DNA of 64,000 nt from assembly GCA_016946835.1 (NCBI GenBank), contig JACVTC010000027.1, positions 1,472,001 to 1,536,000 of the forward strand. The letters run 5' to 3'. Each line of letters opens with the position of its first letter. Within the stretch, counting starts at the first letter, position 1. The position numbers and the translations under genes were made by a program. The notes beneath the pieces are model-generated. The model did not search any database. It had not been told where the DNA came from and saw only the letters and a program-made list of their open reading frames with translations. Origin of the DNA: Neocallimastix lanati (nom. inval.). Lineage: Eukaryota; Neocallimastigomycota; Neocallimastigomycetes; Neocallimastigales; Neocallimastigaceae. Of this stretch, positions 11,246 to 24,740 are shown one piece after another.

Positions 11246-13887
11246 TTAAATTTCTAATTCTTTAGCTAAATTATAGATTCTAGAAGCACTAATTTCTAAT
11301 TCTTCCACACTTAAATCACCATTGTCTAAAGATTCAAGAATATTTTCATAATCACTTTTAGATCCTGGCATATAAATATCTCCTGTAGCTTTAACGACGT
11401 TGGTGGCTATTGGTCCAGAGTATTTATTGTTTCCTCCCATTTTTATAACCCAATCTGTCATAACAATACCATCAAATCCAAATTCATTTCTTAAAATATC
11501 AGAAGTCAATTCCTTGCTTTCACTAGTATGAATTCCATTAATTAAATTATAGGAAGTCATGATTGCTTTTGGATTAGCTTCCTTAACAGCAATTTCAAAT
11601 CCCTTTAAATAAATTTCTCTTAAGGCTCTTTCTGAAGCATTACTACTACTGAAGTAACGATTAGTTTCTTGATTGTTAGCGGCAAAATGTTTTATGGTGA
11701 CATAAGTATTGTTATGTTTTTGAACACCTTGGGTGATAGATGAAGCGAAAGCACCACTGATGAATGGATCTTCAGAATAATATTCAAAGTTTCTACCACA
11801 TAAAATACTTCTATGAATGTTTAATGCTGGAGCAAGCCATAATTGAATCTTGAAAATTTCCATTTCACTTCCAACAATATCACCACAAAGTTCAGCAAAT
11901 TGTCTATTCCAACTTTGAGCAATAGCTGTTCCAATTGGAATGGCAGTAGTGTATTGATGAAGAATTTCAACATCCTTTGGTGTTTCGGTTTGACCATATC
12001 CTCCAATTCCATGAGCTCCACTTTCATCAATATAATAATCTTTAGAAAGTCTTAAACCTGCTGGACCATCAGCCATAACAACTGGTTTTAAATCAGCAAC
12101 ACGAGCGGTTTCACCAGCGGCACCAGCAGCAGTAATAGAAGCATTACCAATTACACTTTCATTTCCATCCTTGTATGCTCCAATAACTAATTTAGCTTTT
12201 TCTTCATTAGATAAAGCTTTAACTTCTTCTGAAATTTCATATTTCTTATCGTAATTAATAGTTTCTTGTTTTATACTACTAGTTTTAAGAGTGAATTCCT
12301 TTACGCCATTTAATTTTTCTTGTTTTCTCTTTGTTTCTGGAACGAAATCTTTGAATTCTGGTTTACCTAATTTGTTAGCAACCTTTCTTACATTAATTTT
12401 AGAAGCAACCTTAATAATTCCACATGGTTTTGTATTTCTACTTGAATTACCAACACGAACAACATATTTACCTTTATCTAAAATGTAAGTAGCAGTCTTT
12501 TCATCATAACTAGCAAAGTCAGATAATTTGAAACTTAATTTAAGAGTTTGTTTCTTATTTGGTTTTAATTCCTTAGTCTTAGCAAAGTTTACTAAAATTT
12601 GATATGGTTCATCAATGGTAGTTCCTGGTTTAGATAAGTAAAGTTCTAAAACTTCCTTTCCTTTGAATTTACCAATATTCTTAACAGAAACACTAACTTC
12701 GAATTTTTCACCAACTAATTTTGCCGATTTGACATCGAATTCAAAATCGGTGTAACCTAAACCAAAACCGAATGGATACATAACATCAGCATTTACAGAA
12801 TCGAAATAACGATAACCAACATAAACACCTTCCTTATAATCAGTATCATCATTATCACCGAAATTTTCATTAGTTGGATAATCTTCATATTTAGTCCAAG
12901 TGGTTGCAAGCTTACCAGATGGATATTTATCACCGGTAATAATATCAACTAAAGTCTTAGAAGTGTTGACACCAAGTTGAGATAAAACTAAAATATTTTT
13001 AACATCTTCAAGACCAGATAAATCAACAGGACCACCAGTATTTAAAACAAGCATAAATTTCTTGAATCCTTTAGCTAAATCTAAAACCATTTTTCTTTCA
13101 GTATCAGTAAGGTAGACATCACCCTTAATTGGTTTTCTGTCACTACCTTCACCTGAAACTCTAGATAAAACAAAAACGGCAACATCTCCTTCCTTTTCAT
13201 ATGGAATATCATAATCTGGTTCAGGCATAATAGCACCCATCATAGCAAAGAAATTACCAGAACTATTTTTCCATAAGTTATTATTAAATTCAGTCTGAGC
13301 TTTTTCATAAATTTTGTCATATTCATCTAAGTAATCTTTTGTTAAAATTTCATAACCTGCTTTAGTGAAAGCTTGTTCAATTGTATCGAAAGAACGAGAA
13401 TTGACATCTCCAGAACCTGTACCTCCCTTAATAGTTTTTCTTACACCATTACCGTATAAATAAATCTTTTTATTTTTCTTTCCGATTGGGAAATCACCAT
13501 TTCTTCTTAATAAAACAGTACATTCTGCTAAATATTTATCTAAAGTATTTATATGTTCAATTTCATATTGATTCATATCAGTTGTAGTATCACTGGCGCC
13601 ATTATTAGGGGCTTCATTGGCAGGATCAGTAGGAGTGTTATTATCAGTATACTCAATTGATCCATTAGAAGGATTACTTGGCCTATTTCTAACAATACCT
13701 ATATAAATAAAAATAATAACATAATATTTAAAAAAAAATTTTTTAATAAATATGTACATTTGTATATTTTAAAATTCATAAATAAAATAATAAATAATAT
13801 TCAATAATTACATTTCTTTTTAATTGGATTAGCAAAAACCAAGTTAATCAAAACTAATGCTAATACAATAATATTATAAAACTTCAT
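11246..13887 (-). CDS. GH3 beta-glucosidase, permuted domains, copy B
   Basis: Secreted GH3 enzyme of 842 residues with the same architecture as copy A. Exon 1 is 13887-13812 (76 nt; MKFYNIIVLALVLINLVFA signal peptide), the intron 13811-13699 (113 bp) and exon 2 13698-11246. Acid/base Glu209 (GEGSDR) and nucleophile Asp774 (TDW) are intact. The linker carries SIEYTDNN and ASDTTTD, where A has SIEDTDNN and ANDTTTD. The short loop before the barrel reads GYGQTETP. The nearest relative is copy C, its inverted partner 4.7 kb away, with which it shares an identical signal peptide. The two genes are divergent and could in principle be co-regulated, although 4.7 kb is a long spacer for one shared promoter. 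Confidence 0.93.
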
Positions 13888-13994
13888 TTTTTTTTTTAAA
13901 AAATAACAATATTTTAATGTTTTAAAATATTTAATTTTTAAAATATTAATATATTAAAATATTTTTATTTTAAAATTAATATTGATTTTTTTTA

Positions 13995-14017
13995 GAATAA
14001 ATTCAAGTCTTTTTATA
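13995..14017 (-). promoter_or_regulatory. Conserved TATA-box block of copy B
   Basis: Reads TATAAAAAGACTTGAATTT on the minus strand, followed by ATTC, about 130 bp upstream of the ATG at 13887. It is identical to the block in front of copy C. Confidence 0.65.
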
Positions 14018-16577
14018 TGTTTTTAAAAATAAAAAAAAAAAATATTTTAAATTTTATATTGAATTATAAAAATTAACTGAATTAATTACTGTAGAAATAA
14101 TCAAACTACAAGCCAATATTAATTAGAAATATTATATAATATTAAAGTAGTACGTTTATTAAAAATAAAATTGTAAATAATAATAAAAAATTAAATTGTT
14201 AATATATTTATTTATAATGTTATTATTTATCAATTGATATTTAAAAATTTATATTAAAAAAATAAATTAAATATATTAAAAATTTTTAAATGTACTTTTA
14301 TAAATTAAAAAATATTATTATTAAAATTTAAAAATATGCTTTAGTTATCATTATAATAAATTATTAATATTTTTATTTATATAAATAAAAATATACATAA
14401 ATTCAAAATAATTAATAATATATATAAATATGTTATATATATTTTTTCCTTTTTATAATTTTTTACTAATTTAATTTCAATTTTTTTTTTAATTAGATAC
14501 CTCATTTTAATTTTTAAATATCTCCTTTTTACTGAAGTACAATAATAAAAGTGAAAATAAATGAATTGATTGTAAATATTATTAATTTAAATTTAATTTT
14601 GAATAAATATTATATGAATAAATATTTAATCCTTGAATTTTAATTTTAATAATATTATACAAATTTATTTTTTTTTTAAAAAAAAAAATTATTAAATTTA
14701 TTAATTCTTCTTTAAATTAACTAAAACATGGAAATTTTAAATTAAATGTTACATTTTTAATTTAAAATCCGTTTATTAATTTAAATGAAAATGATAATAT
14801 TATAATAAATAATAATAAAAGTATAATTATTATTTTATTAATTATTTATAAAGGATAAATTATTGAATACCCATTAATAATTTAAACCATGTTGATTTTT
14901 AAAAATAACTATAAATCTTTTTTCATATTTAATATCTTTAAATTATAATGAAAAATAATATTATAATCAAAATAATAAAAAACCATCTTAAAATTATAGA
15001 TTCAAATTAAAATAATAATAATAATTGTATATATATATTGTAATTTTTAATAAAAACTGTTATATTAGAAATATATTAGAAAATAAAATATATTTGTATA
15101 TATATTATTAAATTCATTATATAACGTAAAAAATAATAAATACCAATTAATAAATAGAACCATATATATAATTTTTATAATATTGTTTTTATTTTATTAT
15201 ATTTTTTTAATAATTTCATACTTTTATAAAATATTCAATGTTAATATATATTTAATTCAGTAGATTAATAAGTAGTATAATCAAGCAAAATTAAGTAGTA
15301 ATAAAGTTTAGGTTTAACTTTAAACATTTATTAAAATATAAATAATAAAAAACCATTTTCAAATTATGGTTTCATGTTAAAATTCCATGATAAAAGTAAG
15401 AATAGTAATATATATATATATAAATATATATTATAATTATTTATTATAAATAATTATATTAAAGAATATTCAAGTTCAAAGAATGTTTATATATATATTT
15501 TAATAAAAGAAATATTCTTTTAATAGAAGAAATAATTTTTTTATAAAATTAATATTTATACAAAAATTTTTTTTAAAAATAAGGAATATTTTATAAAAAA
15601 AATTGATATAATAAATATAAATAATTTGTGAAAATTAAAAAAGTATGGTTCTTAATTATCTTATATCATATTAATTTAAATTAAAGGAAAATTAATATTA
15701 AATATGATAATATATTTATTTTATAATATTTAATTAAATGAGATATGTCAAATTATAAATAAAAATAAATTTAATTGAGAAAAAAATATTCTTTCATATT
15801 AAAACAATAATTTTTTATATCATAATAAACAATTAATTTTAAAGAAATAAAAATCTCTTCATTTTATTAAATATACAGTTTTTTATAAAAGAAAAAATTT
15901 TTTTGATTATAGAAAAAAGAAATGAAAAAAAGCTTTTACTATTATTACTACAAAAAAAAGGTTACATATCAGAAATTTTATTAATTTTTATTTTGAAAAT
16001 TTTTTAATTTGTGTTCATTTGCTTCTTTTATTAATTTTTGAACTTATAATATATATAACAGTACTTTTGTTACTTTTAAGTATTATTCTGTTTATAACCA
16101 AAAAACTAATTATTACTTAAATTAGTAATAATGCTTCTAAAAAAAAAAAAAATGAAATTTACTTAAAGGATTTTCATATATGTATTAAAAAATGAAAATT
16201 AATTTTTATGATATTCTAAAAGGTGTTAAAGATGAAGAATAAATTTATAGTCTTTATCATAAATTTTTTAAAAAAAATAATACCACTAAAAATTTTTTTT
16301 TTACTATTCTTTTTAATGTTTATATACGTCTATAAATAACTAATAAAAAATTAAATCTATATATAGATATATATAACTAATTAATTTTTTTTTTATTTTA
16401 ATTATCATCATTAATATATTTTAATTTTAAATTTTCTTTTTTCTTTTTAGTTTAAAAATTTTATTAATAATTTATAATATTATAATTTTAAGTTTTCTTT
16501 ATCTTATGAAAAGTAATAATATGAAAATATAAAACTTTATTTTTTTTTATTCCTTATTGAATAAATATGAATATATG

Positions 16578-16622
<45 letters not shown>

Positions 16623-16765
16623 GCTTTTGAACAATTGAAATAATAAATAATTTTATATATTTAATAAATTATTAATATTTGTATTTAAAAAATTTTATTA
16701 ATTAAAATATAATAAACATATTATAACATTAAAATAATTAATAACTAGTAATAATGATGATAATA

Positions 16766-17035
16766 ATAACTAATAATAAATAATAACTAATAATAAATAA
16801 TAACTAATAATAAATAATAACTAATAGTAAATAATAACTAATAATAAATAATAACTAATAGTAAATAATAACTAATAATAAATAATAACTAATAATAAAT
16901 AATAACTAATAATAAATAATAACTAATAGTAAATAATAACTAATAGTAAATAATAACTAATAATAAATAATAACTAATAATAAATAATAACTAATAATAA
17001 ATAATAACTAATATTAAATAATAACTAATATTAAA
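16766..17035. repeat. 17-bp minisatellite, about 16 copies
   Basis: Tandem copies of ATAACTAATAATAAATA with occasional AAT-to-AGT and AAT-to-ATT variants. It lies roughly midway between the divergent genes B and C. Confidence 0.9.
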
Positions 17036-17886
17036 AAATAAATGAAAATAATTATTATAATAGTTATATTTGCAATAATAAATAATTATAATCATTTATT
17101 ATTTTCATATTTTCATAATTAAATTTTTTTTATTTAATTTTTTTTCTCATAATATCGGAAAATTAATTTTTTAGGGAGTATTTATTAACCAAAGTAAATC
17201 TTAATTTTTGACCGTTGTAATTAATTGTTTATTAAAATAAATTATATTTATAAATTAAAATTAATATTAAATGTTAATTTTAAATATAATAATAGTAGTA
17301 ATAATAAAAACATTAATAATAATAATAAATATTGTATTAGTATTAATATTATTTATATTTGAAAATTTGTAATTTCTCAAAATAAAATTTTATATAAAAT
17401 TTAAATTCTTTATATTATAAATTTAAAATAATTTATTTTATTACAGAGTCATGACCTATTTATTATATAAAATAATTTATTTTATTTTATTGTATTTTTT
17501 TTTTTTTGTGTGTTTTTGATTTTCGTCATATATTAGTTACAAATTATTTTGTTTATAATTTATAAGTTAATCATGAAATGACAGTTAAATATAAAAAACT
17601 TTATTTCTATTTTTTATTAGTATTTGAAAAGTCATTAACTAAGATATATAAATTAAAAATATAGAGTAGTAAAATAAATTAATATCACAAAGTACAGATA
17701 AAAATTAAATAAATAATAATAATAATAACAATATTAATAATAATAACAATAAAAAAAAGGAAAATATACAATATAAAGGGATTATAATTATTAATATTTA
17801 CATTTTTATGACCATTTTTATAAATTTATGAATATATGATAAAAATTAAGTAGATTAAAGTAATAATTTTTTACAAATTTGATAAT

Positions 17887-17889
<3 letters not shown>

Positions 17890-17923
<34 letters not shown>
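17890..17923. repeat. Poly-A homopolymer followed by CACGTG
   Basis: An unbroken A run of about 34 bases ends in the palindrome CACGTG (17924-17929), one of the few GC-containing words in this spacer. Confidence 0.8.
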
Positions 17924-17925
<2 letters not shown>

Positions 17926-18477
17926 ACGTGTATAATAATATTTAAATATATTAAAATTAAATGTTAAATCTTAATATTTATTATATTTATTTTAATTTAA
18001 ATTAATTAAAATTTAATTTATTTTTATCATTTTTTTACTGTATTTTTTTTTTTTTTTATTATTATTGTATTTTAGTAATTAGCTAGATATTTAAATATTA
18101 AAAGATTCGTATAATTATTAAATATTTCCTTATTATTTGTAATTATTGTATTCAAAAAATAAAACAAGGAAAAATAAATTTTAATAAATATTTCAATTTA
18201 AAATTTTTAAATATATATATTATAATTATGTTTACTACAATTTAAATTTATTAAATTTTATTAATTTTTAATAATAAATAAATAATATTAAAAATAAATA
18301 TATGAACAATTTAATTTTTTATTATTATTTACAATTTTATTTTTTATAAACATACTAATTTATATAATATTTCTAATTAAAATTGGCTTTTAGTTTGATT
18401 ATTTTTACAGTAATTAATTCAGTTAATTTTTATAATTTAATATAAAATTTAAAGTATTATTTTTATTTTTAAAAACA

Positions 18478-18500
18478 TATAAAAAGACTTGAATTTATTC
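18478..18500 (+). promoter_or_regulatory. Conserved TATA-box block of copy C
   Basis: TATAAAAAGACTTGAATTT followed by ATTC, 131 bp upstream of the ATG at 18609. The downstream 130 bp are also similar among copies and probably hold the transcription start and 5' leader. Confidence 0.65.
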
Positions 18501-18608
18501 TAAAAAAAAATCAATATTAATTTTAAAATAAAAATATTATAATATATTAATATTTTAAAAATTAAATATTTTAAAACATTAAAATATTGTTATTTTTTAA
18601 AAAAAAAA

Positions 18609-21250
18609 ATGAAGTTTTATAATATTATTGTATTAGCATTAGTTTTGATTAACTTGGTTTTTGCTAATCCAATTAAAAAGAAATGTAATTATTGAATATT
18701 ATTTATTATTTTATTTATGAATTTTAAAATATACAAATGTACATATTTATTAAAAAATTTTTTTTTAAATATTATGTTATTATTTTTATTTATATAGGTA
18801 TTGTTAGAAATAGGCCAAGTAATCCTTCTAATGGATCAATTGAGTATACTGATAATAACACTCCTACTGATCCTGCCAATGAAGCCCCTAATAATGGCGC
18901 CAATGATACTACAACTGATATGAATCAATATGAAATTGAACATATAAATACTTTAGATAAATATTTAGCAGAATGTACTGTTTTATTAAGAAGAAATGGT
19001 GATTTCCCAATCGGAAAGAAAAATAAAAAGATTTATTTATACGGTAATGGTGTAAGAAAAACTATTAAGGGAGGTACAGGTTCTGGAGATGTCAATTCTC
19101 GTTCTTTCGATACAATTGAACAAGCTTTCACTAAAGCAGGTTATGAAATTTTAACAAAAGATTACTTAGATGAATATGACAAAATTTATGAAAAAGCTCA
19201 GACTGAATTTAATAATAACTTATGGAAAAATAGTTCTGGTAATTTCTTTGCTATGATGGGAGCTATTATGCCTGAACCAGATTATGATATTCCATATGAA
19301 AAGGAAGGAGATGTTGCCGTTTTTGTTTTATCTAGAGTTTCAGGTGAAGGTAGTGACAGAAAACCAATTAAGGGTGATGTCTACCTTACTGATACTGAAA
19401 GAAAAATGGTTTTAGATTTAGCTAAAGGATTCAAGAAATTTATGCTTGTTTTAAATACTGGTGGTCCTGTTGATTTATCTGGTCTTGAAGATGTTAAAAA
19501 TATTTTAGTTTTATCTCAACTTGGTGTCAACACTTCTAAGACTTTAGTTGATATTATTGCCGGTGATAAATATCCATCTGGTAAGCTTGCAACCACTTGG
19601 ACTAAATATGAAGATTATCCAACTAATGAAAATTTCGGTGATAATGATGATACTGATTATAAGGAAGGTGTTTATGTTGGTTATCGTTATTTCGATTCTG
19701 TAAATGCTGATGTTATGTATCCATTCGGTTTTGGTTTAGGTTACACCGATTTTGAATTTGATGTCAAATCGGCAAAATTAGTTGGTGAAAAATTCGAAGT
19801 CAGTGTTTCTGTTAAGAATATTGGTAAATTCAAAGGAAAGGAAGTTTTAGAACTTTATTTATCTAAACCAGGAACTACCATTGATGAACCATATCAAATT
19901 TTAGTAAACTTTGCTAAGACTAAGGAATTAAAACCAAATAAGAAACAAACTCTTAAATTAAGTTTCAAATTATCTGACTTTGCTAGTTATGATGAAAAGA
20001 CTGCTACTTACATTTTAGATAAAGGTAAATATGTTGTTCGTGTTGGTAATTCAAGTAGAAATACAAAACCATGTGGAATTATTAAGGTTGCTTCTAAAAT
20101 TAATGTAAGAAAGGTTGCAAACAAATTAGGTAAACCAGAATTCAAAGATTTCGTTCCAGAAACAAAAAGAAAACAAGAAAAATTAAATGGAGTAAAGGAA
20201 TTCACCCTTAAAACTAGTAGTATAAAACAAGAAACTATTAATTACGATAAGAAGTATGAAATTTCAGAAGAAGTTAAAGCTTTATCTAATGAAGAAAAAG
20301 CTAAATTAGTTATTGGAGCATACAAAGATGGAAATGAAAGTGTAATTGGTAATGCTTCTATTACTGCTGCTGGTGCCGCTGGTGAAACCGCTCGTGTTGC
20401 TGATTTAAAACCAGTTGTTATGGCTGATGGTCCAGCAGGTTTAAGACTTTCTAAAGATTATTATATTGATGAAAGTGGAGCTCATGGAATTGGAGGATTC
20501 GGTCAAACCAAACCACCAAAGGATGTTGAAATTCTTCATCAATACACTACTGCCATTCCAATTGGAACAGCTATTGCTCAAAGTTGGAATAGACAATTTG
20601 CTGAACTTTGTGGTGATATTGTTGGAAGTGAAATGGAAATCTTTAAGATTCAATTATGGCTTGCTCCAGCATTAAACATTCATAGAAGTATTTTATGTGG
20701 TAGAAACTTTGAATATTATTCTGAAGATCCATTCATCAGTGGTGCTTTCGCTTCTTCTATCACCCAAGGTGTTCAAAAGCATAACAATACTTATGTTACC
20801 ATAAAACACTTTGCCGCTAACAATCAAGAAACTAATCGTTACTTCAGTAGTAGTAATGCTTCAGAAAGAGCCTTAAGAGAAATTTATTTAAAGGGATTTG
20901 AAATTGCTGTTAAGGAAGCTAATCCAAAGGCAATCATGACTTCCTACAATTTAATTAATGGAATCCATACTAGTGAAAGCAAGGAATTGACTTCTGATAT
21001 TTTAAGAAATGAATTTGGATTTGATGGTATTGTTATGACAGATTGGGTTATAAAAATGGGAGGAAATAATAAATATTCTGGACCAATAGCCACCAACGTC
21101 GTTAAAGCTACAGGAGATATTTACATGCCAGGATCTAAAAGTGATTATGAAAATATTCTTGAATCTTTAGACGATGGTGATTTAAGTGTGGAAGAATTAG
21201 AAATTAGTGCTTCTAGAATCTATAATTTAGCTAAAGAATTAGAAATTTAA
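18609..21250 (+). CDS. GH3 beta-glucosidase, permuted domains, copy C
   Basis: Secreted GH3 enzyme of 842 residues. Exon 1 is 18609-18684, the intron 18685-18797 (113 bp, GTAATT...TATATAG) and exon 2 18798-21250. The codon at the junction is T|GT, giving Cys26. The acid/base is Glu209 and the nucleophile Asp774 (codon at 21041-21043). It shares the IIAGDKYPSG and DDGDLSVEE variants with copy D, but the GFGQTKPP loop with copies E and F, and the linker with copy B. This mosaic is best explained by exchange between copies. A methionine inside the intron (18737) opens the same frame but would replace the signal peptide with intron-encoded sequence. Confidence 0.93.
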
Positions 21251-24200
21251 AAATTATTAAAAAAAAGCAAAATAAAAAATTATAAAATAAAATAAATTAA
21301 AATATATTTTCATTAATATATTTTAGCAACTAAAATATAGATATGAAGAAATACTTCAATTTTAAAATTTCAATTATAAATGGAAATTCTAAAATTATTA
21401 ATTTGTAAATTATTTTATATTCTAAATCCTATATTTTAAATTTACCTTTGAAAATTCGAAATAATAAATAATATATATAATGTATTTTTAATTTAGAATA
21501 ATTTCATTATATATATAACATTACAAAAAGATAGAGAATGTATAAATAATGAAATATAAAAGATATTTTTATATAAAAATTATTTTAATGATATAAAATA
21601 ATATAAAATTTATATATATAAAATTAAATAAATAAAATATAATTTATATTAATTCAAGATAATATGTGAAATATAATAAAAATAATAATAATAATAATAA
21701 ATAATAAATTAAGTATTAATATCTAAAAATTATTAAATTTAATTTTTTATTCAAAAAAAAAAAAAAATTAAAAATGTCGTTTAGTAGCACTTTTATTTGT
21801 GAATATATTAAAAATATTGTAGCATAATATATATTTTATTCCATTTACATTATATTAATATAAATAATATTAATATAAAAAAATTTTTTATGGTATCAAT
21901 AGAAGAAATGATTAATAATTATATATATGTTATAATTATTATGATAATTATAGAAAAAAATATTTTAAAATCCTTATTCAAGTATTTTGTTTTATATTTT
22001 ATTTTTTTTTATTTTTTTATTTTTTTTTACTTTTTTTTAATTGTTATTATATTTTTTTAATATAATTTATAAGGTATATTTTATAATGAAAATAATAAAA
22101 TCTCTAAAACAATAATTTAAAAAAAAACTTAAATATATAAATATATTTATATATTAAAAGTTCAAAAAAATTTTTGTTGTTAAATTTTTTTCATTCTTTA
22201 ATATTATGAATAAATTCATTATTAAAAATAATAATATGAATTGAAACAAAAAATAAAAATGAAAATGAATTTTTTTATTAAATGAAGAAAACATTCATTT
22301 TTCATTAAATAAAGATTAAATTATTTATAATTTTTTATTAAAATTAATTCATTTATTAAAAACTAAAAAATACAAATTTTTTTCATTTTAAATAATATCT
22401 CTAATATTAAATATATTAATAATATTTTCTAATTTAATAAAAATATTTTTAATTTATTTTTTTTTTCCTTTTAAATATAAAAATTTAATAAATAAATTAA
22501 GAATAATAAAGCTATTACTATATAATAATACTTATTAATGTTAAAGAATAAATATTTATTTATCATATTCAATATTGGTAATTTTTATTTAAAAACTGTT
22601 TATAATAAAAATTGTATTTTAAAATTAAAAATTTATAAAAATATCTTTAAAATATAGAAATAAAAAAATAATTAAATCTTTATTGTATAATATAAATAAC
22701 ATAGTATCTCATTAATAATCGTCAGGAATAATTGGAGATTCTAACATTAATAAATATTATATATATTAACTTATAATTCAATTATTTAAAAAAAATCAGA
22801 AAAAAAAAAAATAAGGAAAATAATAATTTACATAATATTTAATTTTATATATATTTTTATTTATATATTTATTTATATATCTATTTATTATTATATAAAA
22901 TTTAAAGATAATTAAGATAAAAATAATTCATAATATAATTTTATTCCATAAATTTAGAATTTGTTGATATTTATATTGATATAAATATATAAACATAAAA
23001 TGCTGAACATTTAATTTAATAATTTTAGTTAATTTATTATACATAATTTTATATTATGTTTTTAAATAAAAAATTTTATTAATTATATTACTAATTCTAA
23101 TAATATTAAAGATAATAATAAAATTAATAATAATAATTTTTAAGAAATTAAAATATAGAAATATATAAATTTGTAATTCTAAATATTTTTATAGTCATAT
23201 TTATATTACTTCTTTTACTGAAAATTTTATATTATTTTTTTAAAATCAATAATAATAATAATAATAATAATAATTTAAATTTTAATTTTATATACATTTT
23301 ATATTTATATTTATAATTAATACTTTTTTAATTTTTTAATTTTTTTATTTTGCATTTTTAATTATCATTTATTTTACTTTTAGAATTGTATTTTAGTAAA
23401 AAGGAGAAATTTAAAAATTAAAAAAAGATATTTAATTAAAAAAAATTTTCCATATTAATTATTTTTTAATTATTGTAGTGCAAAAATAAAATAATGGAAA
23501 AAAATATATATATATTTTATTTTAATTAAATATAATATTTAATAACTTTAATATATATATTTCTTTTTGAGGTTTAATATTATAATAATTAGAGTTATAT
23601 ATACTTTTAAATTTTAATTAATGATAATAATACTTACATAATTTATAAAAATAAGTTTTGATAAACTCTCAGGTTTGATTATTCCTTTCTGGGAGAAGTT
23701 ATATTTTTATTTATTAATATAATATATTTATTTATTTATTTATTTATTTATTTTATAATTTAAATTTATTTAATTGTATATTATTAATATTATTAAATTA
23801 TTTTTATAAAAATATACATTAAAAATGACAATAACGTTTTTGCTGTTGCAATTTCAAAGTATATATATAAAGAAAAAGTATTCTTTATATAATACTCTTT
23901 AATTATAAAGTGTATTAAAATAATGTATTAAAATAATAGGAATTTCATATTAATTTAAATATTATAAAAAGTATAATATAATTAATAAAATATTTATTAT
24001 AATTATAATATATATAAATATATAAAAATATAATAAAAATATAAAAATATAATAAAAAAAAATAAAAAAAAATAAAATAAAACTAAATTAATTTATAAAT
24101 TATTTATATATTTACATAGCATAAAATTTATTTTATACATTTTATGTTTACATTAATTTTATGTATTTTATAGAATTTATGATATTATATAAAACGATTT

Positions 24201-24740
24201 TATATCATGTAATTTTTTTATTAGCTTCTAAATTATATGATAATTGATCTAGTGATAATTTAATGATTTATTAATTTATTTTTATATAATTAATAAAATG
24301 TTTTATTAAAATTAAAGTTTTTATTTCATTTTATATTAATTTATTATATTTTATCTAAAATAAATATATTAAATATTAATTAATAATAATAAAAAAATAC
24401 CCAAAATAATATATTATGGAAATTTTCCATTTTTTATATACATTAAAAAATGAATTTCTTCATGAATATATTATTTTTAATAATATATTCATGAATTTTT
24501 AATAAACTTAATATTATATAAAATTAATTTAATTTTGCTTTAAATTTTATTATTTCATGAATTAATTTAGTTATTACTTAAAATTTTATATTTAAAATAA
24601 TTTTTTTATTTCTTTTTAAATAAAAAAAAAAAAAAAACATATATAAAGACTTGAATTTATTCCAAAAAAAATTTATATTAATTTTAAAATAGAAGTATTT
24701 TAATATATTAATATTTTAATAAATAAATATTTTAAAAAAA
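21251..24740. other. C-D spacer, 3.5 kb
   Basis: AT-only spacer with no gene. The first part (to about 21700) is the conserved 3' flank of the GH3 units. The last 1.4 kb resembles the upstream regions of E and F: a block at about 23388-23510 with AAAAAGGAGAAATTTAAAA and TTCCATATTAATTATTTT, and the GAATAATTGGAGATTCTA word at about 22726, which recurs at about 29442. A local GC-richer stretch at 23650-23710 (CTCTCAGGTTTGATTATTCC) is not found in the other spacers and I cannot identify it. Confidence 0.55.
24642..24662 (+). promoter_or_regulatory. Conserved TATA-box block of copy D
   Basis: TATAAAGACTTGAATTTATTC, two A's shorter than in C, lies 99 bp upstream of the ATG at 24741. The leader is about 30 bp shorter than in the other copies. 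Confidence 0.55.

Larger units (their letters stand above)
10980..14230 (-). repeat. Left arm of the B/C inverted duplication
   Basis: Gene B with about 350 bp of upstream and at least 250 bp of downstream sequence matches the reverse complement of about 18265-21520. The B and C first exons encode identical residues and the introns are the same length. The upstream match extends past an AAGCCAAT(A/T)TTAATTAG block and fades near 14230. Confidence 0.75.
13888..18608. other. 4.7-kb divergent spacer between B and C
   Basis: A/T-only DNA. Its two ends (to about 14230 and from about 18265) are inverted copies of each other and contain both promoters. The centre holds an (ATT)n run at about 16578-16623, a 17-bp minisatellite at 16766-17035 and a poly-A tract of about 34 bases at 17890-17923. 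I see no gene in it. Confidence 0.6.
18265..21520 (+). repeat. Right arm of the B/C inverted duplication
   Basis: Partner of the arm at about 10980-14230. It includes gene C, its promoter and its 3' flank. The 3' flank shares CATTAATATATTT and the run TCCTATATTTTAAA with the inverted B flank. Confidence 0.75.

Noticed and set aside
16766-17035. CRISPR-like array
   Set aside because: The 17-bp units are directly adjacent with no unique spacers, and the genome is eukaryotic.
18737-18797. Hydrophobic N-terminus starting inside the intron of C (also in A, B and I)
   Set aside because: The Phe/Ile/Tyr/Lys-rich start is translated intron. Every copy has an upstream 76-nt signal-peptide exon with good GT-AG sites, and D, E and F have no such intronic start.
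20008-20675. Short open frames overlapping each GH3 gene in other frames or on the other strand
   Set aside because: They recur at the same place in every copy because the GH3 sequence is conserved, and they have no domain or start context of their own.
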